From Odontesthes bonariensis (lineage: Eukaryota > Chordata > Actinopteri > Atheriniformes > Atherinopsidae), in assembly GCF_027942865.1 (NCBI RefSeq), contig NC_134529.1, positions 23,104,467-23,168,466 on the forward strand: a stretch of DNA of 64,000 bases, read 5' to 3'. Below the pieces are notes generated by a model. The model was given only the letters and a program-made list of their open reading frames with translations. It made no database searches and had not been told where the DNA came from. This document shows positions 1 through 12,879 of this stretch, one piece after another. Numbering within the stretch: the stretch's first letter is position 1; the number at the start of each line of letters is the position of its first letter. Both the position numbers and the translations under genes were made by a program.

Positions 1-879
1 TCCCGATGCTGAGCCGTAATGAGCGATTTCACGTTACCCTGATAGAGGCACAAGAAATCCACAGCCAGAGCTCCAACTGTGCTTTCTTAGCCAGCACAGG
101 TAAAGTAACTACACTTGGAGAATTTATTTGACCCATCAATGGTCCGGTTAGAAATTCAACATAAGAATAAAAGTCTATCGAGTCACAATGCAAGAAAACA
201 AGACTCATTTTCGCCATTGTTCAAGTCACTGAGAGAAACACAGCGTCAAAAATAAAAGAAATTGAATCAATCATCAATCAATAAATTCCTCACTTAATTG
301 GAGAGTCCCTCCATTGATTTTTTTTTTCTTTGGAGATGACATGAGAGGATTGATGCCTGCACAGCATTCATTAAGCTACAGCTTAGTACAAAGACTATAA
401 GCAGAAAACCCAAAGACATTCACCGACCAGCAAATCAAATTGTGTTGGATTGTCAGTTTGATAAAAGAAAACTTACAAGTTTTTTAAAAAAAATTTAAAG
501 TTTTGTACAACACTAAGCTAACCAGTTGCCGTTGGTAGTTTCGTATCTATTTCACAAATATGACAACAGCCCTGATGGGAACATTTCACGTTAAGGAACA
601 GAGCGAAAAAAGTGAGTTTGCGTGCACTCAGTGATTTCAGGCTATTGGACTTGTTTGGAGAACTAAAGGGTTAATACAGACAGAGAGTAAATTAAATGAG
701 GAAGGGGAAAAAAACAGCCGAAAATAGTCCCAAGTGGTGGCTGGAGTTCCCCCCCAACCTTTTGGGACACTGAACTCTGCTGTGTGGTAGTGGACATCGG
801 CAGATGAGAGGACACATGGGCTACTCTGCTATGTCTGATTGTTTTGAAAGTCCCCTGAGGACAATGGAAAAAGCTGTGT

Positions 880-884
<5 letters not shown>

Positions 885-930
<46 letters not shown>
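885..930. repeat. (TG)n microsatellite
   Basis: An uninterrupted TG dinucleotide run of about 45 bases in the cdc42bpa intron. Such runs are common and length-polymorphic in fish. It explains the threonine-histidine ORFs on the opposite strand. Confidence 0.97.
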
Positions 931-931
<1 letters not shown>

Positions 932-1488
932 ATGCGTGTGCATGAAAAAGTGAGAAACCAAAGGAGTTCATGAGTGTTCAAATGAGCAAACAGACATCTG
1001 CTGTGAGAGTACTGGTGTGAAGAGGGAGGAAATAAACAGTGTGACCTTGCGTTTTCCCGACAAAACACCAAAACGTTGGACGTGAGTAAGCTGCAGAGTA
1101 CACAATGACACAATGTGATGCAGCTGTCCCGCTTCCTCGTATGACATCATGTACCCATTGGGTCCGCACTAGCTCACAGAGTCCTTGTGGTCCCTTCCTG
1201 TTCTCCGTGCCCACCACACAGGAAGCGGCAGAGCAGCCACAGTGGTAACAAGGATGTCCTGACAGAGGCCGGCCCATGTAGGATGTGAACGTCCAATATT
1301 TACACACAAAACTGTTGAATACCATACCATTATTAATACTTCTGACGACTTGACACAGATAGCCAGTGACGCCAACGTGTACTTTCCACAACATCACACA
1401 AATCTGAGTTTGGATTAGATTTTTTTTATTTTTTTTTATTACATTTTATCTGAAAGCCCTTAAACAGCAACTATTTTACTAATTATTA

Positions 1489-1519
<31 letters not shown>

Positions 1520-1529
1520 GGGATTTATC

Positions 1530-1952
1530 TTAAAGCTGCGGTCGGCAACTTTTTTTAGTCATATTAGCTTGAACTGTCATGGGATTCTGGAAGTAGAATA
1601 TTAAATAGGCTGTTTAGGAAAAATAACGAAATCTGTAGCTCCCTCTGAAGCCTGTAATCGTGCTTACAAAAATCGAGCGCTCCCGGCTGTTTTTAACCAA
1701 TCACGTTAGGGTGGAGGAATCCTACCTGTCAATCACAGCTTGTGCACACGCTGCTGAGCTTGAGTCTGCCCCAGCTTGTGTGCGCTCACACTGGTGTGAA
1801 CTCACGTGCACAACCTCGTCCACAGAGGGGGAGGGGTTTGGGGGGCGATTCGGAGCTTGTTAGAGGTTGGGGGAGGGACCTGAAAGTTGTATCAGTTCGA
1901 ATTTTCCGACTTTAGACTCGCAATTTTGAAAACCTGCCGACGGCAGCTTTAA
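1530..1952. mobile_element. TTAA-flanked MITE, about 415 bp inside
   Basis: Both edges read TTAA followed inward by inverted repeats: left AGCTGCGGTCGGCA, right (reverse complement) AGCTGCCGTCGGCA. No transposase is encoded, so it is a non-autonomous element. A TTAA target duplication is typical of the piggyBac superfamily, but the termini do not start with the usual CCC, so the superfamily is inferred only. The 67-codon ORF inside is not supported as a gene. Confidence 0.75.
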
Positions 1953-4900
1953 TCTAAAAGCTCCTCCTCCAAACTATAAACTCCTCACTCCGACTTTGTT
2001 ATCAAAAAAGCACTGAAGGACATTTCCTGCCTGGTCTCTTCCTGAACGAGGCACGCGGCTACAACGCGGCTGGCAAAGCAGTTCCCAATCACTTTAAACT
2101 GACCTGAACACATGTTTATTACTGCAGCGGTGCCATGGAGAGAGTACATGAAGTGTCCCAGGACTGTTTGTTCTTGATGGGGTGAATTGGCCTCTGGACA
2201 GAATTTAAAACCATGTGACCAAGAATTCCTTTTTGGAACCAACGCAATTACAATCTTTACAGATGCAGCGGCGAGCTCCTCTGGTCTGTTTAGTAACAGG
2301 AATAACAGGGATGAACTCCAGTCCGCAATGTGAGATAGCCTAGTCAGGCAAAACCACAATAATGTATGCGTGTATGCGTCTGTGTGTGTGTGTGTGAGAA
2401 TCTGTTCGGGTGTGCGTCTCCCCTGTGAGTTGTGTGTGAGGCACGCTGCCAATGAAAGCCTCGCAGGGTGGAGCACACATCAGCTGCAGCTGAACAGCTG
2501 GCCACTGTGGGCTAACACCAGTCGGCTTTGAAAAAGGTCAGGCGGCCTCCTCCATGTTTGCCAACTGTGGCCTGGCACAGCTGCCCGTTTTAATTCAGTT
2601 ACCCAGAAAATTCATTTCTGAAAACAGGGAACAAGTTGAAGATTTCAAATTCCTGTGAAATAACTGAAAACCTCATGCAGAAAACTGACTTGCACACTGG
2701 TAATCAATTTTATCACAACACAGGCACCAACATCCTGGTCCAGTTTTTACTGATATTTTAACACCAACCCACATTAGACATGGGTCAGTGTGAAACTGAA
2801 AGGATTACATTCAAACTAATTCATTATTCATTTCTTGGACTGAGAAGTGCTTGTTCCATGGAAAAATGAGTAGGTGTATTTCTTCTACTCCGAAAGTCAT
2901 ACTCTTTGAGGACTGACGCTGATCCTCTATGTAAACTCTGATAAGCATTACACTGAACGACTCACATTAAATAAAATGCACCTTCTAAACATTGTTGCAC
3001 AATAGCTTATACGTTTATATTGCACCATTTCTCAAAGCTCAGAAGCAGCGAGTGGCACTGTGGAGGATTCAACGCCAACACAACTGGCCTGAAAGCGTCA
3101 GGGCTTCAAGACGCTTCAACTGGCCATCGCCAGGTGTATGCGAGGAGTCGGGATACAGTGTACTTCCTCGTGTTCATTTCCCCTGTGGCTGCAGGTCATG
3201 TAGGGGTCTCCATTTCAGCAGAAATGAGGTCACCAAACAAGGAGAAAAAGCAAACCCAATACAAATGTTTGACTTCTCCTCTGGCTCGTACCGATTCTCG
3301 GGGAAAACAGCTTGCACCTTAGTCACAGCTGTGCTGCTGTAGGAAACGCACACGGTGCGGTGACTAAGTTGCAGTGATGCATCTTCTCTCTGGGAAAACG
3401 ACTGTTGGGGCACAGCTTCTATGCGGCTTACAAAGGTAGGCCAGTCACAAGTTAAAGAGGTCTTAGGTTTCACAGCTCCCCATCTTGAACTATTTTTCTG
3501 TATGTCGGATTAAACTTTGTTTTGGCTGTGCGTTAACTCTATAAGTCTGATCCAGTCTGTTACTTGTAGGCTCAAATCATTCGCGTGCACCCTGGCTCGT
3601 ATGCTGAAGTATAAATGGGCAGGTAGAATTGCACCATAACACCTCCTCAGTTAACATTTAGCTCGTAAATGTTCAAATACTGCAAAATGTGTAACAGGTG
3701 TGCTTTTTCCTTTGACCCCGTGGCTGGATGTTCTGCCAAGAAAAAAACTGAAAAAAAAAAAGAAGAAAACATGGGAGTGGCGTCACTGAAAATTTTTGAG
3801 GACAAGACAAGACTTGACCTTAATTCTACCGCAATTTGGTTGCTGGCTTGGTCACAAAGGTGTGGTCTGCTGTCTTGTGGATGTGTGTTATCACAGTCCT
3901 AAAACCCCACCAGATTAATACATGAAGGAAAACTTTCTCCATTCTTGTTTGCTACTAGAACAGAGAGCAATTCATTTCTAAAAAAAAAAAATAATAAATA
4001 AAAATCAGCTCACCTCAACCGTGATAACATACAGGTAGTATCTGTATTAGTCATTTTTTTGTGCCTGTGTTATGCTCTGAATAATCTCAAAAGAATTTCT
4101 GGGCGATCACCAATCACGTGTTCATTTTGTCATCACTCTGCCACACTTTTGCTTTCAGATTTGACCAAAACGGTTTTCAAAAACACGTTAAGAACATGTC
4201 GGATCTGCGCTTCTTTTCTCCAACCACGCTGCGTCTACAAGAGGAGTTTCTTCTTTTCTTACATAATGAGAGAGAAGTTGATGTGATCATGAGCTGCAGT
4301 AATCAGTCACTAAATCCAGAGGTCAAACAGAAAAACTAATCAACTATTAACTAACTAAGTTAGTCTGCGCAGAAAAGTTTGATGGTGTTTTTCAACATTT
4401 TAAAGGCAAAACTATCATGGAAAATAGCGTTAAGTTTAATAAATAAATAAATAAACACCATTGGTTGAAGCTTTAATCAAACTTTTTCTGTCCTACACAG
4501 GCAGTGTGTGTAGCAGATGTGTGTATGAAGCACATTTGTTTTAACAGGACATTCCCACCACAGGCAACTTGTCTTTTCTTAAATAATGTCCATAACAATT
4601 CTAATAACCACTCCGAGGACTGAGTTTTCATAATAATCATTAGCCATGTCGCACTGCCCATCTAAGGTGGGCCTGATGAACCTTATTTGCACATCGGTAT
4701 TCTGTGTGCAAGTACTTTGCTGATAAGCCTCTTTGCCAAATTGGAGTGTGTGTGAGAAACTTTACGCACACCGAAGCGTCGCTGAGCCCCCTCCGTTTGG
4801 TCAGTTTGATCGACCAAACAGGAACAACGGCGGCTTAACTCGGGACATCGTTTCTGCGCCTATAAAGCACAATCGCTGGGAACTATCTGCACCACGTGCC

Positions 4901-6816
4901 AAAGCCAAAGAAAATATATTTGTATCCAAACAAAAAAGAAACATCCAACTAGATAATTACTTTAGACTATTACTTTCACAGTTTTTCCAATTAATTGGAG
5001 AAAACACCAATGTGATATAAACAAACTCCTGCATCAGAGATAGCGGAGAAGAATAAGCACTGAAATTTGTTCATGCGGACTCAAAAACTCACCTCAATTA
5101 AACCTAATAACAATTATATAGTTCTGGAGGATTTAATAATAATCCCTCTGGGGCAGGACACAATAAGCAGCAGCAGTAGCAGCAGCATGGGACCTGTGGA
5201 CAGTTATGACAGCTTGGACACATCTGTGTGTTGTGTCTGGCCGAGCTCAGTCAAAGAGTTTCTAGTGTCAACTCAGTGAAATGTCAGGATTAAGTCACCA
5301 CTTGGCACTGCGCTTCTCCTTAAAGGCCAGGGCAAGCTGGCATTGTTGCAAAGCAAACTAGATGCTGCAGATCAGCTGAAGACTAGCAAGCGGGGCCAAA
5401 ACTGTCGCCCTGAAGGAAACGGCACATGTGTAGAGGATGAAAGCCGTTGGGTGTAGCCTTTAATGGGCAGAAAAGCACCTTTTTATGCTGGCGCAAACAG
5501 AAACACAAACTGAATTCCTCCACATCCGGTTGGTGTGGTTCCATTTTTAGCACAGAATAAGTTGGCCGGATTTTGGCTGATAGGGCAAACCAAATCAACA
5601 GCAACAGCTAAACTCTCACGCCATCTGACTGACTTCACCGCCTTCCTGTCTGTCTTTGACCAAGCCTCTCGGTGATGAGTCTGCCTGTTTTTACCCTTGC
5701 AGTTTGTACCGTTTTAGAAATTAAAGTCAGACAAAGAGATGTTAGCAAATGCACCAAACAGCACTTTCCTTCCATTATGCTTTTGTTTCGTATTGCCTCA
5801 TGGATTATTAATTTCCCTTGATTCATGTTTCTGCCTGCGCAAGAAACTATGTGCTCCCTCACTGCCTCTGCACCTCTTTCAGGGCTTTCAAAGACGAGCA
5901 GGCAAGCCAGGCATGCTCCGGCAGCTAGCTGGGCCTCTGCACTAGATAAAAAAAAAAGGTGAGTTGTTCACATTCCTGCTTCATGCACAAACCAAACCCC
6001 AGTGTCTCACACACATACATAGAGTCCCTCTGGCAAGGCAAAAGGATTGTGTTGTTTGTCTGTGTGTGTGGTCCTCTTGTAAATATATTTTTTCTTACCT
6101 TGCTTTAAGGGGGGGGGGGGGGGTAGTTACAAAACAGATTATAAATTTGACTTCCATGTCTATCAGATGAGTAAACCTAAGAGGACTGTCAACAAGCATT
6201 CACCTACACCCATTCGAAAGAAAACAAACTGACAAGAAAGTAGTTGTGAAAACTAAACTGATCTAGAGAGAGTTGGTGCCACAACAGAAATACATCAACT
6301 TTACGTAAGAGTGCAGTGCTCGTATGAATAAGTGATTGCCTGGAGGAGAAGACATCTTTATTAGATCTTTCCTGGACTTCTATCAAAACTCTACGCGAGT
6401 CTGCTAAAGATCTTCTTCACCATTGTGAATATCCTTCTGTGGATTGGGTTACTCCCTCTCACTGTCGGCTTGCTGTTTTTGGGAGTAAACCAGATTTAAA
6501 CCTCTGCTTAACGCGAGCTCTGGTATCCCCAACAGGCTGCCGTGCATGATCATTTTCCAAAACATATAAAACGTTCAGTTACACAAGAATATAGTGACCT
6601 TGCTTTTAAGTTTCAGGGAGGGTTCGTGTGAGAGGAGAGCAGGCCAAGTGAGCCTCGCTACTACTATAAAAGGAATGTGATGATAAAGGGAGGGCCACTG
6701 CACCACCAACACTAGTAGCTTATCATCTTACCAAAGAGACTGGGAAGCCGAATGCACAAGCCAAACAAGAGGAAATAAATTAAAATATATATCAAATCAG
6801 ATATGGGATAACTTAC

Positions 6817-6994
6817 CCCAGTCCAAAAACTCCAGGATGTTTTTCTCCCTTCTGAGCGGAGAGTTGTTGCACTCATCATAGAGGCAGACCAGGATATCCA
6901 GCAGCGTTTCCACACTCAGGCACTGGCCATTAGACTGAGCTGGTCCGTCCAGGATCAGCTTCTCCAGCTTCTTCAAACGCACCTCTCCCGACAT
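6817..6994 (-). CDS. cdc42bpa: MRCK alpha (CDC42-binding protein kinase alpha), first coding exon only
   Basis: This exon encodes the first 59 residues plus one base of MRCK alpha, a large Ser/Thr kinase of the DMPK/ROCK family that acts downstream of CDC42 on actomyosin and cell polarity. The peptide starts [17 protein letters not shown] and contains [20 protein letters not shown], matching the N-terminal part that precedes the kinase domain in the alpha paralog; the beta paralog starts MSAKVRL and differs in the LYTECSHSALRRDK stretch. The donor is G|GTAAGT, phase 1, which fits completion of the alanine that follows LEW in the human protein. The upstream in-frame ATG at 7084 was not chosen because the conserved family start is at 6994. 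Kinase, coiled-coil, C1, PH and CNH exons are outside the window to the left. Confidence 0.92.
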
Positions 6995-8250
6995 GTTTAT
7001 TCCGGCTTGTTGCTCTTTAAAGTAATGATGGTGACGGGAGTTAGATGGCTGAATGAACAAACACCTCCTCGGCCTGTTGGTCACTGCAGAGGGGCCCGTG
7101 AAGAAGTTATCTCACCTTCACCTTGTCTCGGAAATAATAGAACTTTGTGTTGAGGGCAGGCCGGGGCTAATTCTGCGCTAAAAAAAAAAAAGAAAAAAGA
7201 AATTCACCTATTCATGATCTACCTCTAAAGATCCAGTATCTAAGAGGTCGGTACGATATGCAACACTTCCACATGTTTAGAGCCTATCCCCACAGGGTGC
7301 ATAAGAAAACAAGTAAGCTAGTCCACAATTACAGATCCTGGCTGCCCCAGGCCGGTGGATTTTGACGAGATCACAACGCTTAATGGCAGTTTTCTGGTCT
7401 GAAATGGGGGAAGAAATCGAGTCGATGCCTTTCAACAGACCTCCCTGCGTCGGTGTTGTGGTGGATATCTGGAATTCTCCATTCTTCCAGCAACCCTAAA
7501 ATGCAAGGCAGATCTGCAATGCTACAAAGCCCCAGCGCCCCTCCTCTGCTCCAGGAATGGAAGGGCGACACAGGCTTAGTAAGCAGCCTGCTAGGTTAGC
7601 TATTTAGCTAGCCACGAAGCTAACGTTAACGTTACTTTTCTCCGTTCCTAAATGCCATCATTGCCACCTTTTTTTCGCCATGAGTTGACATGTAACACGC
7701 AGCGTCAAGACAGACCGTCAGAATTCCACCCCTTTCGAAAATGTTTTTTTTTTTTTCTTCTATCCAACTGGGAATTGTCTCCCTGTTTTAACAACTCACT
7801 GCTGGCAGATATGTTCTTTAAATCCCATTCTTCGTCCAGAAACCAAATGTCTCTCTTAGTTTTTTCACAGTTCGAAAACCACGGTTAGTTCAAGAGTTCC
7901 AGAAGACCGTAAGTTGGCCGTTTAAAATGCAGGTCCCTTTGAAGGTTATGGAGGAGCTCGTTTCACGTCAAAAAGGAAAACTGTATTCAAGTCTTGCTTA
8001 TTCCAAATACGGGACACAGCCTAAACTCCCTCTGTCCTTTCCTTTGCACTGCCTGCCTCCCCCGCCGGTCGGTCGCTTCTTGCAGTCTTTGCACAGTCAA
8101 GCTACCAGCAGCTTGCTGCCAGAGCCTTTGGACAGAAAAGACAGCCGAGCAGACAGCTCTTTGCGCAACGTCGCGCTGGATTATGGGAAGTGGGTCTGTA
8201 GGGTACATGTGACATATAAACGGGCGGGTGTCTCGCGACCCTGTTTGATA
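6995..8250 (-). promoter_or_regulatory. cdc42bpa: 5' flank and probable 5'UTR/promoter region of cdc42bpa
   Basis: This lies directly upstream of the start codon on the minus strand. A possible 3' splice site (CTGCAG) ends at about 7085 and would fit an upstream non-coding exon, but it is not decisive. There is no strong TATA box. Several ORFs on both strands (for example 7927-8256 plus and 7987-8265 minus) lack any recognisable domain. The transcription start cannot be fixed from sequence alone. Confidence 0.4.
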
Positions 8251-8340
8251 ATATAAAATCACCAAATACAGAATATAGTTAGAATATAGAACAAATTATT
8301 TGATTCACGAACGATACTTTTGATACGTTTCGATTCTTTT

Positions 8341-8670
8341 TGTTCTCTTGCGTCCCCGGAAAAAGTCAACTTCCACGCATGCGCAAGGTGCTGAACCATC
8401 ATAGCGCCATCTTTGCAGTGCCTCCGCGTTCATTGGTTGATTCCTTTACAGACGGCAGCCCATCTTATTGTGCCGTAGCATCTCTGGTTGCTGCTGCAGG
8501 CAAAATCCCAGATCATCATCATGGCGCCCGTCACAGCATCTGCTGTGGGGAGGTGGGGGTGTTTGGCAGTGGTGGGGGCTGTCAATATTGTGAATGGAAA
8601 CTGCGGGCTGTCTGTCTACTGGTGGTGCGGTGCATAGAGGACGCGTTTTCCTCTGACTGACTTCAGACTG
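8341..8670. promoter_or_regulatory. GC-richer promoter-like block with an NRF1 motif
   Basis: Contains GCATGCGCA (NRF1 consensus) near 8377-8385 and CATCATGGCGCCCG near 8518, the kind of motifs found in TATA-less promoters. It stands out from the AT-rich surroundings. It may be the distal promoter of cdc42bpa or of an unannotated transcript on the plus strand. The ATG in the second motif opens a 38-codon frame with no recognised similarity. Regulatory function is inference. Confidence 0.35.
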
Positions 8671-10185
<1,515 letters not shown>

Positions 10186-10189
10186 TAGC

Positions 10190-11323
10190 ACAGCACTGTG
10201 CAAAAGTCCTGAGCCACCCCTCATCTCTTTGTACATTTCCAGCAAAACAGGTGATGGATGCACAAAATTATTGAAACATGTGCACACATAACTGGAAATA
10301 TAGTATACAAGGCAGAAACAGAGTTTGTATAATGAGCCGGAAAGTTAAAATTTGATATGAGCACCTTTATTCTTCAACTCTTAGACTCTGTTATGATTTC
10401 TTTAAGTAGTCTTCAGGAATAGTTCTCCAGGCCTCTTGAAGGACATTCCAAAGCTCTTCTCTGGATGTTGGTTGTCTTTTGTTCCGCTTTCTGTATATGA
10501 TTCCACACAGTTTCAATAATGTTGAGGTCCGGGCTCTGGGGAGGATTCATCCCTCCATGAGACCTGTTGCCACTGATTTTCAGTCCACTTCTCGTGTCAT
10601 TTGTCATACCTTAGCCTTTACGTCCTACTTTAAACTCGTTAAGAATGGCCTCTGGACAGCCATCCCTACCATGGAGGCCATTTCTGTTGAGACTGAACAG
10701 TAGAGCCAGATGCATCTCTCATGTCTTCTCTTGGGTCTGTGTTGGATTTTTTTCCCCGATTTGCCACTTCTTTTTTTTGTCCACTAGTTGTGGAAAAGCA
10801 CATTGTGCTGAAATATGCCAAGTTTCTGCTAATAGCTCTTTAGGAACCACTTTGTTGGTGCAGAAATACTATCTTAGGCGGGGAAATTGTGTTATCTTTA
10901 ACAGTTTCCACAGATCCAACTAAAAGGAATGGAAACACATGATGTGTATTTGTGACAGGCTGCTTGTAATAAAGAGCTTAAAGATACATTTTAGAATTGG
11001 TTCCTTGCTAAGTTGTCTCTTATTTGTTCACACAACACTGGGTCATCCCTTGTGTTAGGTGCCTTTTTATGCTTCAGTAACTCATAGGTCAGTGTTACGT
11101 TACTTAACAAACAGAAAAACACATTCCTGTGAAAACGTTCAAATACTGGACTGAAGATGTGTGAAAAAGCAGTCAATGTTCAAAGAAAAACTTTGAAAGA
11201 CCCTAAGAAAGCCTGGAGAACTATTGCTGAAGGCCTCTTTAAAAGATGAGTGGAAAGTCCTGCTCCTTGGAGGCAAAATATAAAGAATTGAGGGGTGGCT
11301 CAAGACTCCGGCACAGCACTGTA
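10190..11323 (-). mobile_element. Decayed Tc1-like DNA transposon
   Basis: Inverted ends match: the left end has CAGCACTGTG followed by GAGCCACCCCTCA, and the right end (reverse complement) has CAGTGCTGTG followed by GAGCCACCCCTCA. Inside, the minus strand keeps the end of a Tc1/mariner transposase with PPQSPDLNIIETVWNH, which includes the second D and the E of the DDE catalytic core. Frameshifts and stops break the rest, so it cannot move by itself. Related copies lie at about 41.34-42.25 kb and 50.3-51.46 kb. Confidence 0.85.
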
Positions 11324-11712
11324 CATTCAGAATATGGTTGGGCATTGTCTTGGTTGGATACACAAGACCATCCCTGAAAACACATCCTGTGGTTGGCAGC
11401 ATATTTTGTAGGTGTGTAGATAGCATTAATGGAGCATTCACAGATGTGTACTTTGCCCGTGTCTTATAAACTTACACCCCCCCTTATTATCACGTACTGG
11501 CTTTGTGTTGATTACTTATCTAATGATCCTTCTCTCCTTTAGCCAGGGGGAGGCAGCATCCATGATTTCCAAAAAGCAGTTAACATTTTGATTGATTTAA
11601 CCCCAGGATTGTTTTCTACTTTATCCTAATTTAATCTTAAATGAGCTCACATTCAGAGAAATCACTGTTTTTTTTAATCATATTTACCGTCTTTATATTT
11701 TTTCTTTGTATA

Positions 11713-11765
11713 GATAGATAGATAGATGACTTTATTCATCCCGAAGGGAAATTAAGGAAATTAAG
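11713..11765 (-). mobile_element. 3' tail of a LINE-type retroelement
   Basis: A GATA repeat followed by TTTATTCATCCCGAAGGGAA. The reverse complement is the short conserved tail plus tetranucleotide repeat seen at the 3' end of common fish non-LTR elements. Only the tail is present; a severe 5' truncation is usual for LINE insertions. Confidence 0.55.
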
Positions 11766-11769
11766 TTGC

Positions 11770-12095
11770 ATGGCAGAGTTTCTACCTGCGTTTGGTGATG
11801 CAGGGATTAACTGTGTTCTCTGAAGTGTCCTTGTGCCTATGCAATGATTCTGAATCCTTTGATTAATGTTCTTCATACCTGACATTACCCTCAAATTATT
11901 GGCATTTTTACTTTGAAAATATTGTTCTTGAATTGTTGAAGCATTTGCCCACAATGTGTTTCACAGTGTGGTGAACCCCTCCCCATCTTTACTACTGAGA
12001 GACTCTCTGAATCTGATGCTCTTTCTAGAGCCAATCATGGAACTGACCTGTTGCCAAGTAACCTCATAAGTTGTAAGATTTCTATCCACTTGTTT
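11770..12095 (-). mobile_element. Fragment of a Tc1/mariner-type DDE transposon
   Basis: Read on the plus strand, the text around 11960-12070 (GAACCCCTCCCCATCTTTAC, then GACCTGTTGCCAAGTAACCT) matches the terminal part of a fish DNA transposon that I recognise in several copies. It belongs to the same family as the pieces near 19.3-20.1 kb and 44.5-44.8 kb. It has no intact ORF. Confidence 0.6.
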
Positions 12096-12329
12096 CAGCC
12101 ATGAGCATTTATTAGAAAATTAATGAGTACAATTTCTTAGTGATCTAAACAGTCTAAGTTGCAAAACACGGCACCCTGTTTTTGTATATGTTTCACACAG
12201 CCACACATGTCCTCTGGAAAGGAGGTTACATGCGGTAGACAGCAGCCATAGTGACGTTTGTTTGACAACTGGTAGCATTTCCAGCTTTTACCCACACCTG
12301 GAGGCTCTCCAGTGAAACACCCATCTATC

Positions 12330-12450
12330 TATTTCCTACATCCATCCAACTATATCCACACATCATATTTTCTATCCCAGCTGCCATTGGGCGAGAGGCG
12401 GCGTACACCCTGGATAGGTCGGCAGTCAATCACTGGGCCACACCTATAAA
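12330..12450 (-). mobile_element. Tail fragment of a tRNA-headed fish SINE
   Basis: CTGCCATTGGGCGAGAGGCG and the following CACCCTGGATAGG are the reverse complement of the tail of the widespread fish SINE-like element whose head is present at 43.68 kb. The head is missing here. Confidence 0.6.
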
Positions 12451-12879
12451 CTCTGCAGTGAACCAAATATAAGTATTCAGTTTAGAATATAAATTTTGTG
12501 TGAGCATCCTATGCAGCCAATATAATGTATGGATGTTCCTTAACGACATTTGTGATATCCTGTTTGGGAAGACTGTCTCACACCATATGATCTATTCTAA
12601 TCTATCTAAAATCCATTTAAATAAAGGTAACAACAAAGTTACGAAATGTGTTTTTAGAGTGGAATTTTCCTTTAAAACGTTGGATTTTTTTTATGCGCTG
12701 CAACAGCCCCCTCTGGTGTACAAAATGCTTTCCTACAACGCTGTACGCTTTTCTTTTATGTCTTATTTTGGTAAATATTCTGTGTCTCTTGTTTTGTTGT
12801 TAGTAAACTCTCACAAATGTAAAGAATGTGCAGAATATTGGATTTGAATTTATTCCACCATTTTCCTTATCAGTATCCC

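Larger units (their letters stand above)
1..6816 (-). other. cdc42bpa: Intron 1 of cdc42bpa (3' part of the gene is off the left edge)
   Basis: No reading frame here resembles a known protein. The stretch follows the splice donor of the first coding exon, so on the minus strand it is the start of intron 1. It holds a TG microsatellite, a long T run near 1491-1517 and one TTAA-flanked MITE (listed separately). The ORFs of 60-160 codons in it are composition-driven. The intron assignment is an inference from the exon; exon 2 is not in the window. Confidence 0.8.

Noticed and set aside
1985..2476. 163-codon ORF on the minus strand
   Set aside because: No recognisable domain; part of it is from a GT-rich simple repeat, and it lies within an intron.
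6995..7084. Upstream ATG giving 30 extra residues to cdc42bpa
   Set aside because: The extra residues resemble nothing in the family; the conserved start is MSGEV.
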